DNA of 64,000 nt. Origin: Tubulanus polymorphus. Taxonomy: Eukaryota; Nemertea; Palaeonemertea; Tubulaniformes; Tubulanidae. Below the pieces are notes generated by a model. That model saw only the letters and a program-made list of their open reading frames with translations. It was not told the DNA's origin and ran no database searches. Position numbers and translations under genes: made by a program. The stretch lies in NCBI RefSeq assembly GCF_964204645.1, contig NC_134026.1, forward strand, positions 27,422,650-27,486,649. Direction: 5' to 3'. This document shows, piece by piece, positions 25,244 to 38,611 of the stretch (position 1 is the first letter of the stretch; every line of letters starts with the position of its first letter).

Positions 25244-25815
25244 CCGATCGCGAGGTATCAGCATTTATCGAACGAACGAACGAAGGACATAAAATATTAA
25301 ACACGATATGAATGGGACATTGTTTACTTTCCTCGTTCTCTGTCCTCGATGTTGTGACATTCTAGATACCGGTATGTAGGCATACTGATTGTCAGTTGCG
25401 TATATACAGAAAGTGTTGTCACAACACAAGCACTTAACAGTATCTTCTTACCTAAAACTAGTTGGGACTGTGAGTGCTAAAAAAGGTAGGATCTAATAAC
25501 GTAATTTCTTCAACTTATGTATACGAGATTGAAAAGGATCAAGGGTAAAATTTTCGAGACAAAATGGATTTGTTTCTGCATAATTTCTTTACACTGGGTG
25601 CTTCTCGTGAGATAAGATGATATATATGTTATCGTGTCTAAGTGGAAAAAAAACTTTAGGAAAGGAAATCAACTCAAATATATATCGACGTATATACATG
25701 TATCATAAGAAATTTATAAAGAAATCGTAAATATATTCTGATTCCAAGGGATTTACGGAATCCATAAATTTGTAATTCCGAAACAAGATTCTACACTATT
25801 TTAACAAGAACATAA

Positions 25816-26018
25816 CAGTGAAATCTCGCTACAACGAAACTTAGGGGTCCGGGAAATATCTTCTTTATAAATGATAGTTCATTATATCCAGCATGAAGTA
25901 TATCGCATATAAAGTTTTCCCATTCGCTTGAATAGAAATCCAATGTATTTGTTGGTAACACCTCAATATAGGCCATAATAGTTGAAAAATACTTATGTTG
26001 ATATAATGTGTCCAGCAC
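25816..26018 (+). mobile_element. degenerate Tigger-like DNA transposon fragment
   Basis: The segment opens CAGTGAAATCTCGCTACAAC and continues with GGGGTCCGGGAAATATCTTC, then TTCATTATATCC and TATATCGCATATAAAG. This CAG start, followed by CTCG(C/T)TA(C/T)AACGA and GGTCC, is the pattern of pogo/Tigger-type terminal regions in animals (family knowledge recalled, not searched). No matching right-hand inverted repeat was found downstream, so this looks like a one-ended remnant. The end coordinate is approximate. Confidence 0.4.
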
Positions 26019-26608
26019 AAGAATCTTGACCTATTTTCTATGATCGTTTCATATTCATGTTGTAATCCATTTTGCATAGATTTTTCAACCAAATATAAAC
26101 TCTTCTTGTTTGTTAAAGTAAGTTTGCTATGAACTTTTTACATTAAGAAATGCTATATTTACAGACCTATAGTTTCTTTCTCAAATTCATTTTTCTTTTG
26201 ATGTGCACCAATAAATCATTTATATCATATTGTAATATAATGTGGCTAAAACACCTGCACTGAACTGGTTTGTGAATAAATGAAAAAAATTGCGGTATTA
26301 GCACATGCAGTCATTTCGAATGATGGAAATATCACTTAGCCCTCGAGCGTGGTCAGCTGCTATTGAAAGGGTCGGTTTATTGGGGGATGGAATTGGCGAT
26401 AACCAGTGAGTATATGCTCGAAAGCAGAAGGCCTGTAAACTACAGTCATCACGACATTCAGCATTTCCTATTTGCGTCCGAATGCCGACATATCAGTCGT
26501 GTATAGAATCTCGTAGCAGTGTTGATTATCATGACAGACGAATAAACGATTGAATCTAAGCATAATGCATTTGATATTTTCAGATACGATTTTCGGCTGC
26601 AACCAAAG

Positions 26609-28720
26609 ATGTCTAAATGTGGCCGATGCTGTTCCCGGATTCCATGGGCAACACTTTTCGCGATCATACTGAATATTTGCGGGCTTATTGCGTTCACAAC
26701 AGCGCTGTTTAATATATTAGAGACAGTTCAGGATTTGATGGGTATCAACTTGTACGTAAAATATCATCTTACAGATTGTAAGCCGCCTATAAAGACATAA
26801 ATTCAATCATAACAACCTTTTTGTTAAATTGAAGCCCTTTAGGCCTATGTTGTTGTTAGAGTCATTTAAATTATCAACTAAATTAAGAATTATCATATCC
26901 GCTGCATTTACAGAAAATCCAATTCGGATTCATCCTTCATTTCTTCATTTCGTTTCCTTGAAATACTTACTAGTTTTGAATGAATTTCTCTATTTATACG
27001 AATTGAATCCTAAGGATTGTTTTATATTATAGGAATGCTACTTATGTGGTATCTGGTATATGGATAGTGATGATTATCATTGATATTTGGTTTTTTATAA
27101 TCGCTATCCCCTTCACCGGAAGCACCAGGGATGATTGCTGCAAACAAGCGGCAGGTGCTTGTTTCGGAAGATGTTGTATAACATTGGTAAGAAAAATACG
27201 GCGCAGAAGGGACATTGGAATTGTTCGCATCTCGGACACACGGTATCTTTTTTACTGCCTGTCAAAAATAGAATTGATATCTGAACATTCAGAACCCAGT
27301 TCCTCAGTTGTGAGTTAAGAGTAAACTCATTGAAAATGAACTAATTTTACTCCGAGTTAACTCTAAGTCATGACTGTGTAACTGGATCCTGTGTTTTACG
27401 AAAAGTACCAACTTACCATTTCAAGGTGCGATCTTTAGATATCGGTGACAATTGCATTACCTGTTCGGCGCTTCGCTAAACCATTGGATCTTAGTAAAAA
27501 TTTTGATTTGAATATGTTCAAACGCATTCAAATTAATATGTAAATTGATGCTAATGTGGTCTTTTTAGCCTTCGCTTTTTCGTGTTTTTTTCTGACCGTA
27601 GAGAAATCACATTGCACGAGATTATATCAATTACATTGAATATAGTTACCATTTTGTATGAGCTTGGTAAAAGTTTTCTAATCTAAAGCGAATCAAAACG
27701 CATTTTAATCAAGCGACACTGTTGATCATTTCAACATGATACGATTGAAAACTTAACGTATAGAATTGTGCAGTCACAAGAATACAGCTAAAAGATGAAA
27801 TGATAATTCCAGTGGTCATTGCAGTAATTATTTCGTTATATACATGTATTGCCACATATGAAGCTTTGATCCGTATCACTGACTGACATCTGACAGTCAA
27901 GAACGACATGAACGTAAGTTAGTGGAAATTTGTAGTGATCAACGGAATCCAGCGCCTGGTTGTTCGGTAATAACGGGAGTAGATCAAATCTCTGGATGAA
28001 ATACGGGATCTACGTTACGGATTAAAACATCAGATCATATACTTAATGTATTCGTAATACGAATGAGAATCTTTTTTTTTCAGAATATAGTAGTGGCTTT
28101 TCTGCTGAATTTGTGCTGGGTAATATTTTCATGCTTGTTATCAGTTGTCGTTGTGTTACTACTGGGTACAACAATTCTATGCAAAGCAGCCGAACGGCTT
28201 GGAAAAGATGCATGTGCCGTTCTTAACGATTTAAGTAAGTCAGGTGATCGAATCGATAATCTCTATATTATTTGTTCATAGAAACCGAAAATATTTGTTT
28301 ATGATCATTTGTAGAAGTATTATATTTTAACGGAACAACCGGAGCATGTGAGGGTCGAGGTGTTTGTATCAAGGTAAGCACGGGATACAAGAAATGATGA
28401 ATGACAAGATTATGAAAATATAATAATTTGAAATCATCAGTAAATGAAAATTTGCTTACAGATTGAAGAGACATGGGGTTCGAGTCTTGGCACGTTTGTT
28501 GGATCTTTAGTGATTTGCATGAGCATGGTAAGATCGATTATTATTGTGTATGAAATATATGGGACTAAAAGCCCAGTTTAACTTTCAACTTTGTCGATAA
28601 TTTCAGGTAATTTTTGTAATGACGCTGAGTGCAAATTTTACACATTTAGAGCACAGGATCAAAGACTCGAAAAGAGATAAATTCCACGATGAAAATGGAA
28701 CAGAAATGTCCAACATGTGA
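26609..28720 (+). CDS. PLP/M6-like four-TM proteolipid protein
   Basis: Six coding exons (26609-26751, 27033-27186, 28084-28234, 28315-28373, 28462-28527, 28607-28720) join in consistent phases to 228 residues. The N-terminus MSKCGRCCSRIPWATLFAII matches the cysteine-rich start plus P-(Y/W)-A-(S/T)-L opening of the proteolipid/M6 family. Four TMs lie near 12-34, 53-76, 102-127 and 176-202. The large second extracellular loop has four cysteines, as in PLP, and N49 is a glycosylation sequon in the first loop. The loop between TM2 and TM3 carries CCKQ and CFGRCC cysteines suited to palmitoylation. In other animals M6 proteins act at glial or neuronal membranes and in filopodia. Family membership is inferred from topology and short motifs rather than strong identity. 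Confidence 0.7.
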
Positions 28721-29114
28721 AGTTGAACTTAATGCAATGTGTACCATTTAGAAATGTGTATATCGTATGATATCCTCATGCACAAAATCACGAACAAAAA
28801 GTCGATTCGACCAAGGCCGCTGATGACTATCAACACATGTGTAAAAACATGTGTATTTGATAAAGAACCGCGAAAATTTCCTTGATTCGGTGGAAGCAAA
28901 TAGACCATGTTCGCCTTGATTTTGCGTACATCTTACCAATGAGCGTACTTCAAACGTTCCAACATTTGTCAGCAGAAATAACGTCCGTGATAAATTTGCA
29001 AAACACGCGATCTTTGAATAATCGCCGAAACGATCACCGCAGCTGACTTGGTTTAAAAATATCCAAACCAGATTGGCGTATTTTTTACTCAAACAGCCAT
29101 GATGGGGAACATTG

Positions 29115-29120
29115 AATAAA
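29115..29120 (+). terminator. polyadenylation signal of the PLP/M6-like gene
   Basis: A canonical AATAAA in ATTGAATAAAAGAAC lies about 395 bases after the stop codon at 28718-28720. Confidence 0.5.
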
Positions 29121-32100
29121 AGAACATGTATAAAACACGGATAATTTATAAAAGTTTACCTTGTTTATTATATGTTTGAGGTTTCGAAGGTGACGTAATG
29201 AAAACCATAAGCTATTAAGAACCAAAGCTACACGTATCATTTGTCATTTGAGGGCCATGAGAAGACCAAGGTCTCTTATTCATTAGCGTTTTTTGTTCAC
29301 GCGTGATATTCGTGTATGTGAGAATCCTCCATAACGCAGTTGACGACAGAGCTAGTATTCTTCATACAGCACTGTGCTGCCTAAAATCATCGTTATTGAT
29401 ATTTACAGGTTATTATGGATAAGCCAAATGAATCGGATCCAGATGTTTCTATAAGGCGGAAACTTAACTAGCATTTTACCAACAAAGACTAAGGCAGACT
29501 AGATCTGTTGGATTAGGTATAGAATTTTCACGGCTTGGCTCAGTCCAAGCTCTTTAGTCGTAGTCGCCAGGTTTAAGTTTATATTGGTGAAAAAAAATTG
29601 AATCCGCAGACAGAAAAGCATACGACAGGTTATTAAATTTCATTGTAGCGGATACGGCAAACGCCGTAACTAACAATGTGGAATATGGTTGATTTCGCCA
29701 ATGGCGTGAATATTTGGTAGAACAAAATCCAATCATTCCACCTAAAAGAGTAGACTTCCATGCGACTTTGGGGATACCAGATCTGTAACCGGCTGTTTAC
29801 TCACCGATAAATAAGCTGGTTTTAACTATCTGGCTTGTGGCAATCTACTCATTCCAAAACCCAACGAGATAACGATGGGCATATTCTTGGGTGTACACAA
29901 AATGCCATTGGAGAAAACATTACATATTTCATTTTACTGTTGGCTGATTCTATTTTCGCGGAGATATGGCAAAACAACTGCCTCATGTCGACAAAATGAA
30001 GAAAATATAATTCTGATTAATGACCTAAACAATAGTTAAGGTGGTGTGCATTTAGGCAATTTAAAACCCATTTTTCTTTCTTGAAATTTATCTCCGTAAC
30101 ACACTTTTCAACTTCTGCGATCGATAATCGAGATGTGCGACCAATTTTCTGGATCTCACGGATGATGATCTCACTATTTCTATTGCACTTGTACATGTCG
30201 ACGCCTCACAAGACGTAACCACACATGACAGCCACACAAACGTTATAAAGCCCTCACTACTCGAAGATTCCTTAGTGGTCGTCAAATGGCATCAGTATGT
30301 GTGTAGTTGAAAGTAATGAATTGCAAAACTCGCAACCACTATTTCTGATATATTTTACCTACTAATTGATCGGGAATACCTATAATGGACCAAGGAGTAG
30401 AGTTATACAATTACGCAAAATTTCATGATAAACTAATTTAGCGTGTATTTGAACCTGGATGGCAGCGGTAAACGGTTGATAGACTGGTCCCCGGTAACAG
30501 GTTGTACTACCTGATGATGAGCAGTTTGAACAACAAATCAGTGCCAATCAAAAATGTAAAGTAAATACAACGATATCAACATAAACCATGAGGAATAAAA
30601 CCATGATGACGACGGCAAAAAGACATTAAGTTTGACAAAAATTAGTTTCGGACGCCAACCTTTTCCCATGGTAACTATCCTCCCAACTGTCTGAGTTTAA
30701 GCGAGTCTGAGCGAGATTTACTATATTTTGATAACCGGCCCTCGGAATATTGGACACACCAACACTATTTGTTGAGATGACTGTTTGCTATCATGTCTTG
30801 TATAAGGAATAACTTTCTAAAAAATCCTAAATGGCCTAGATTTCTTTGGTTCCACCAATTAATCAAGCCTTTCGCTTCCACTTATCGCACCCATCATGTA
30901 TTTCTTACACGCTAGACATATTTCCAAAATGCGCCATCATTTCTTTAAAAATGATATTCTTGTTAATTATGAATTGGCACAATCGTCTTTACTAGTGATT
31001 TGTCATAATTCCACACGATAACCTCTCAATTTACCTTCGTATTTCAGAGCGATCATTCATTATGAGATCAGTCTAGCTTGTTTACTGGGAATATGGTCAA
31101 TCACTATTGTAATCCTCTTTTCACTGTACCAATAGGCAGCATTGTGACAAGTGAAAGAGAGACCCTAAACTGCGATAAAAAGCAAACTTGTTGGCACGTT
31201 TGGATGTGGCATCAAAACTAGCTATGAAGATGTTCCAATGGGTAGATGCCGATCCAGCCTTTGATCACCAGACATTTACAAACGAATTAGTTGTATACGT
31301 GCCCGATTGACCTCTTCGTCTAATGTCAAGTGTGCAAGCGTTTTTTGTTTTTGCTGACGGTTACAGCACCGTGATAAATCATTACGAAAATATCACGTAA
31401 GCCACGGATGACAGCAGAAAGGATTCCACATAGGGCGGAAAATTCAGCAAATAATTAAGCGCTATATTCCCAATCTCCGAACACGAAAGCAAAGTTGCAA
31501 TGTAATATTCAATATCGAACATCATGCGAGAAAGATTGTGAAGTAGTGATATTCGTGGAACCAACATTTCAAGAGGTTTCGAACGTACGACTAAGAGAAC
31601 ATCGTTCAAAAACTGCGAGAAAACACCGAGGTGATAAGTATTGATTCGCTGAATGGACGAAAACGATTTTTCATTCACTTACGTTGGAAGAAGATGTATA
31701 CTATAGGAGGTTTGTTGAATATATGTTAAGATATTCGGAAAAGAAAATGCTATACGTATATTTTGTGGACATTCCTGTGTGGATTTTTTGTCACTTGGGT
31801 ACTCTTGTTTAATGCTGCTTTAGTGCTGAGAATGCTGATAGATTGTATTTGTCGTGACGTTACCCGGTATAATTACCCTCCGACATCCCCGAGAATGCGC
31901 ATCTTTCATCAGAACTACTGACGGGCAGCTGTTGGAACAAACTCTTTACACTTAACATATTCTACAGGTAAGAGATGCAAATACATTTCATTCATATTTT
32001 TCATATTCGTATATATAAACATTCATCGACATTTTGTCGATTGTTCAAGTTACAATTTTTTTGCTTGAGTAATTTAGTTTTTTATTTCCTTTTCCTTGTA

Positions 32101-32710
32101 ATATTTCAATCCAATGCAAATATCCTCTGATCGTTAATTCGGAATTTGTTATCTATATTTCTTTGTAATATTTTTGCTGAACTACGCTCTGGTGGACATA
32201 GAAATTTTATTTAAATCGTGTATCTCAATACATACTCCACAATGAGGAGAATTTTTATCGTACAGCTGTTGAGTCTGCTGAATGCGGCTACACAGTGAGT
32301 TATTTTCTTTGGGTGAGCGTATGCATTTTGTTGTAATAGTTTGAATATAAATTTTAACTATCAATATTGTATATATGTTTTGGTAAGTAGGAAATGGTTG
32401 CAAAGTCGAGTGTTTCAGTGTTGTTTGTAGTGCTGTGGTTATAACATACTGATTTATGAAAATCGAGGAGTATTTCATTGGTCAAGAACCTTACATTCCG
32501 CCGGCCTCGAAAGGCAAAATTCTAATGAACTGCGAACTAACAACAGCATTTCGTACATATAAAGAACACGATTTATGGTCTTTACCCAGCAAAATTTCAC
32601 GTCCACGCACGTCGACATGTATTTCGCATGATCGATACCAATAAAACAAATGATGACGGTTTCGATCCCATTCGGTCTAAGTCGCTGTTTCGTGTCGCAT
32701 AAACATTATA

Positions 32711-32847
32711 CAGTTGACTTTGCCCAAGTCGTCTTATATCGACTAATCCGACTTTCATTGCAAGTTTAAATTTGAACTCACAAACAGAGATGATTTAAAT
32801 CATTATATATGATGACTTAGCTGAAATAAACTTAGGAAGATCAACTG
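32711..32847. mobile_element. short CAG-ended MITE-like element
   Basis: A 137 bp element begins CAGTTGACTTTGCCCAAGT and ends with the reverse complement of CAGTTGATCTTCCTAAGT. The inverted repeats match with small gaps. It is preceded by TA but followed by TG, so one target base has mutated or the duplication is imperfect. The terminal CAGT(T/C)(G/A)A resembles the larger element at 9116-9690, pointing to the same pogo/Tigger group. Confidence 0.55.
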
Positions 32848-35800
32848 TGTAAAACTAAAATTTTTGAATAGATGAATGATATATCATTCATGAATCGCAG
32901 ACCAAGCTGTATAGAAATTTACTGATCAGATATTGGTGCATTAATGACACTGGTCTGTTTAGTGACAATTCGTCACCGGTTTCACCGGGTTTTACGGATG
33001 TAGTATGATTTTCATGCCACTCAATATTCTGGTCATGGACACGAAAACTGATTTACTGATCTATACCCGAAACATCCCCATTCCCGATAGCAAAGATTTA
33101 TGGGATATTCATAGGATTCGAATATACGCCAGTTCGGAATTCTCTCGTAAATCCAACGGGATTTATTTGATTCAATTTCACAAAAAGCACCATTATGCCT
33201 TGCACTGACGTTAATTCGCAGGTCTTGATAAAAGCAAAACAGTTAAGCTCCTAAACACCACATCAAGACGTTCGTGGATATTGCTTCGCTATTGTTTTAT
33301 CTATGAGGCTATGAGTTTGTCTATCAAAGTTATCACTGGAAAAATGAGAGTTAAGATCGGCAAGTTAAACTGGTTGATAAAATCATAAAGAAAATAATAA
33401 AGCGAGCTTTTTATGATGTGTAGTTTATTTATTCTTTGATGATATCGCAGAATATGAAAAAATATGATTCTTCGTTGGAGGTACCAACAGAGGGTGAACA
33501 TAGAATGATTCATTATTATCAAGGGGTATATGCTTCATTCCACTTCGTTTGTCGACATCGTTTTCGGTATTTCGCTGTAAAGTTTGCGACTTAGACAAAA
33601 TTGTGTTCGTTATGAACGAATCTGTCTCAGAAAAACGAATTGATCCTGTCTCGGCAAACCGTTGCTAGTTTTTCCGATTCAGGTATAAAAATGTCATTTT
33701 CCAATCTGGTAATATGATGGCGTGTACTGCAATCAAAAGAACGAAATGTCTCAGTGCTTGAAGGTTTTCGTAATGATGTCGGAAAAAGATTGCCTTCGAA
33801 AATTATACAGCTGTCACTTAATAAATTTTGCCCGATTCGCGTAAAGTTGCCATGTAAATTGTTCTACTGATCTGTAGAAACTTTACCATATCAAAGAACA
33901 AACAAAGATATTTTTCTAATCAAATGAATTTTAAGGTTTCGGAATGGTATGACGGATCCTTTGGGGGATTTTTCAATGAAAAATCAAAAAGCTCACGAAT
34001 TAACCATTCGACATAAACCTGACGGCTATTCAAAATCATAGTTGTTTTTTAAACTGAATACAAATTAAGGCTTCGTCATTAAATTGTATCTTTGATCTAA
34101 TTGGATATGATTATCTTTGATTGTTGTTTTTGAGTTGCCGAATCCTGGATTCATTCGACGAAATCAGTTTGCGCACGAGCAATTCATGGAAAAAACCGTT
34201 CGCTATTCGAATCTTCAAACGAATGGCGAGGAAATGTCAATCGAGTGATTGTTTCAACACGCGCTGTGTAGAAGTGGCTTTTACGCAGGGCTTATGGCTT
34301 TCCAAAACATAAACCAATCAGGATAGAACGAATGGATTTTAGTAATGATTTCACTTTCCCAATTAAACATCGTTTTGATTATCTACAAAAATGATTGAAT
34401 ATGTACATAGTTGAATTTTCACGAACGGGCACTGTGTATCATAACGAACACGTTTTCATTGATTCCGGTTTTGAAATTCATCAACAACAAGGAAAACCAA
34501 ACGTCATCAACAAATGTATGGGATAAAGTATGGTTTCCTCTGACTTATAGATTAGCAGATTATCACAGGAAAATTGGTCACAAATATTACGTCAGCTTCG
34601 GTAGCTTTAATGAACGCAATTTCCTCTGTCACTGTTTCCTATCATATACTGTCATTCCGCTTCGATGTAGCCTGTCAAATAAAATCCCAACCATCAACTC
34701 GTATTTCTCCTCACAGCTGTCAAAATCTCTACCTAGGAACTCCAAGTGCAATCGCTAAGACCGGAATAAAGTCTATAGCTTGTTACTGAGCCACGAGTGA
34801 TTCGCCACAAACCATACAAATGAACCTGATAACTTCATTATCGTGATATTTCCAATCAGACTGTAGAATTTTGTTTGGTATCTTGCAAAATAATACAAAT
34901 TCTCTATTCAAAAATTTTCAAATTAGAAGACAATATTTGAAATAATGCTGATACCTGAAAGTGTATCGTATCATTCTGCAAATACGCTTTGATCTTATAT
35001 GATTCTTTTTATCATTAGATTTGAAGTAAATGCGTTCAATGTATCGTATAAACTCAGAAACATTCGTTACTGGAGTGGAATTATTACAATGCTCTCCTGG
35101 GTAGGGGGTAGGTATTTTGATACGACCGCAGAGATTATGAACGGTCATTCGGTTACGTGACAGGCACCTTGAATTTCCAAGCAAGCAGTAAAAAATCGTC
35201 TTCGAAATCATTCGATGCTCACACCGGTGTTTATCAACGCAGGGTAGCCGTGAAAATTATATATACATCACTGTTCATATTCCTTGTTATCTGCCTATTT
35301 GTTTGCCGAGTACAGCCGCTATCAAATTACAATTGAAACATATCTCTGAATAATTCAAAGAATAGATTTATATAATACCTTCTTGTTTCAAAGTTTTTAT
35401 CCGAGGTTATTTGCACCAGCTTTGTGACCTACCATAAATTGGTTTTCGCAATAGTATATAATTACTCGTTGCATGCCCTGGCGGGTTCATTCCCATGAGA
35501 TCTAACGCACGTAAATGATAATATGTTTAGCTAGTCAATTAGATGGTGATAAATTCGTTTTACATATCCTACAGGTCTAAATTAAATGATGTATTTAAAC
35601 TGACACACGTCAGCTGACAAGATGGCCGAGAGCTAGGAATTTTTAAGCTGAATTAATAAGTGTGTCTGCGAAATGTCAGTTTGGAAATGATACGCAATTA
35701 CTCCGAGCATTTTCTAACCATCGTCGGGTCAACGTTTAACAGATTGGCGTTATAAGATTAGTGTCACATCTCATTAAGGAAACCTCCAAGTCTAGAAATG

Positions 35801-38611
35801 ACAAAATATAGTATGATTTTACGTAGCTACTTATCATAACGAAATATTTTGTGACCTGTCGTTATTTTCCCACCAGGTCATTATTGCCGAATCGTGGCAT
35901 TTGTATTACAAACATTTATAACCAAACTTTAAGTAATCGATCCGATGGTTTGATACATGAACGAACGCTCAACAGTCATTTAAACTTGGAACATTAGAAT
36001 TCAACATTATTGTCAATTTGCCCTTAAGAAATAACTGCGATTGCGATGTAGCGAATCAAGCCAAATAACACGGAAAACAAAACAAAAAACAAAAGAGAAG
36101 CTAAGAAAGTTTCCAGTTTGATCATTGAGGATAGATATGTAAAAATAGCACCGCACACACCGGTACACACCCACGGACTCTCCGTAGCGCGGAATACCGG
36201 GAACAACACAACCGGATCTTGGTACATGAAATTGTATACGAAGTAGGAAGTTGTGCTGATTGCTTAAAGCAGGACACTAGAAGTGTCCCTGGATGATGAT
36301 CGGGGAGCGGCGTTTGTTCTGAAAAATTTTGATTTATTTCGGCTTTTACCGCTCACCGGACATAACATACAAAATTAGTCGTAACAATACATCGGAAGGG
36401 AAGCAAAACTATATCGTGTAGGAAGGTAATTACTGCCTTGAAACCTGGTGACTGACCGGATGGTATCTTGGCATTAATGATTGAATACATGACAAAACAA
36501 AGTATTAGGGCAACATATCACTAAAATGCCGGCAGTAGATAAGGGATAATGCCACCGTCAAATATTCTCTAGTGGGTCTTGCTATGAGATCAGTTTCATG
36601 CGTCGAACAACTCATCAATAATCATAGTTTTGAAAGGAGTTTTTACGAGGTTTTCCTTTTTTTTCGCGGATTACAGACGACGACATTGGTGCAATACCGA
36701 TTGATCTTTATTTTATTCCGCGAAGTTGCTCGGTGTTATTTTGTTAGTCGAGCAGAACAGTATGCGGATGCGGGGCTCCCCATGGAACCAATTTATTGCC
36801 ATTTAATGTATTTTGGGCGATACCGTTGCAAGGGTAATTGTCACCCATCACATAAACCTCTGTGATAACTACTGTTCATTCAGCATTAAAGCACAGAACC
36901 ACATCTTTCCTCTTCAATGAAAACCTAGCCTTTCATCTTTAATAAAACCGTTATGTATCCTTAAATGATATGATATCTAAAATGAAAATCGAAAAAAGAC
37001 TTAATTAAGAATAAATCATTCTGAAACATAAGTCTGTTTCCTGTTGGCCACAGTTGGACTGTGGAATTTAGGTCGAGTCGTGAAATTGAAACTCAAGCAT
37101 ATATACGATAAATGAACGGGATAAATGGTTTTCGTTCGAGACAAGCGTAGTCCTGAGGCTAATAATGATCGACCCGAATATCAACCGTGTTCACATAAAA
37201 TCATTCCGCTTAGTGACTGTCCCCACCCGGTGTAGTGTGAAAAAATGGTTTTTCGGTATTCACGCTAAAACAGATGAGGCAGACGCACTTTTCCTCTGGG
37301 ACAAATAAAAGCACATCTGGGGAAAATAACCCCGTCGTAGGCGAACGATCTTCAACTATTAATTTGGAAATTGAGATCGATGACACTGGATAGAACTCCG
37401 TGTCCGCAAATATTATACGAGCCACCAGTGAGTCGAATGAAAGAATGTAACAAAATGCGAAATACTCCTGTTTCTCTTCGGTTCACATGCAGCGATGAAA
37501 GGGCGAATCTCTGCCTTAGTAATTCTAAAATCAATACAACCTAGACATTACTTTTGATGGAGACTTCTTGATGCCAAAAGAAGATTCCTGATCAATTAGA
37601 ATGCGTTGAGGTCTATAATCGTCCCTTCCGGGAGCAAGTAAATAGGGCAAACGTCTGGTGACGAATGTTGCTGCTCGTCAAATCGACGCGCAATCAAACT
37701 TTGAACCATTATTTTTTCTTTCGAGAAACGCGTGGTAATTTCAAGATGTGACTTAAACTGTAGTTGTCATGATTGTATCCCATGGGTCTGTTCCCATTGT
37801 CATTACCCGGAGCTTCCGTTCAAATGAAAATTGAAGGGTGCAGATTGAATTTAAATGGATACTCAAACTCAAAGATACGAATATGCAAAAATCACGACAA
37901 AAAGTAAAATTTTTGGAGGCAAGATTAGATATCCAATCAAATGATCAAACGGTTAGTTATCAGATATTCATCATATTTTGTTAATATTTCCTGACTAATT
38001 TGTTATCGTCAATATTGGTCTAGGCGGTCTGGGCGGTATGTGCGCATGCCCGGCTGCTGAATTGCATAATTGACGATGGTTCGCAGGTGAGGGTCTCGTG
38101 TAATCTTCCAATTTGTCTTAATCGCACAGTAATGACACACTGGGATGAATTCACTAATCACTCTACGTGTCGCTATAAAACATCGTGCGCTGCTCTTTCG
38201 TTTGCCCGCCTCGAACTTTTATGAGATATGTCGACAAAAAATCCAACTAAACAAACTTCAAATCTCCGCGAGCAGCATGGGCCCTTGACATAGAAACAAA
38301 GAAAGAACGTTCTTGAAATTAGAAGTAAATTGCATTAAACCGGGTTTCGTTGATTACGCATCACGCAACGCATACGAAAGTAAAAAAATCAACATAAATA
38401 TCAACATTCATTTCGTTAAAAACTCTCCATAAAAAGCTCACAGCAGCTTACGCGATGTACTGTAAATTTGCACTTTATTGTGAATATTTGCACTCGGTTT
38501 TATTTGTACGTTCCGCCTGTTTCACAGATCCGTTCCAGAAATTTAAAAGAGTTAGCACCTTCTTGAATTTAATTTTAGGTTTGGTTTTTTTTTCAGGAAG
38601 AAAATCACGAA

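Larger units (their letters stand above)
28721..38611. other. gene-poor region of about 10 kb
   Basis: I find no gene that can be defended here. Several isolated frames of 60-115 codons occur, but most start at non-ATG codons and none has a recognisable domain. The exceptions worth checking are listed as findings: a possible alternative last exon at 29409-29471, a 98-codon frame at 31382-31678 (-), and a hydrophobic terminal-exon-like frame at 36024-36262 (-). A short MITE is at 32711-32847. A strong polypyrimidine-AG acceptor at about 38596, just before the GPCR start codon, suggests that a 5' UTR exon of that gene lies somewhere in this region. Confidence 0.5.

Noticed and set aside
28748-29092. 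114-codon minus-strand frame next to the PLP/M6-like gene
   Set aside because: It lies in the probable 3' UTR of the PLP/M6-like gene on the opposite strand and has no domain or splice evidence.
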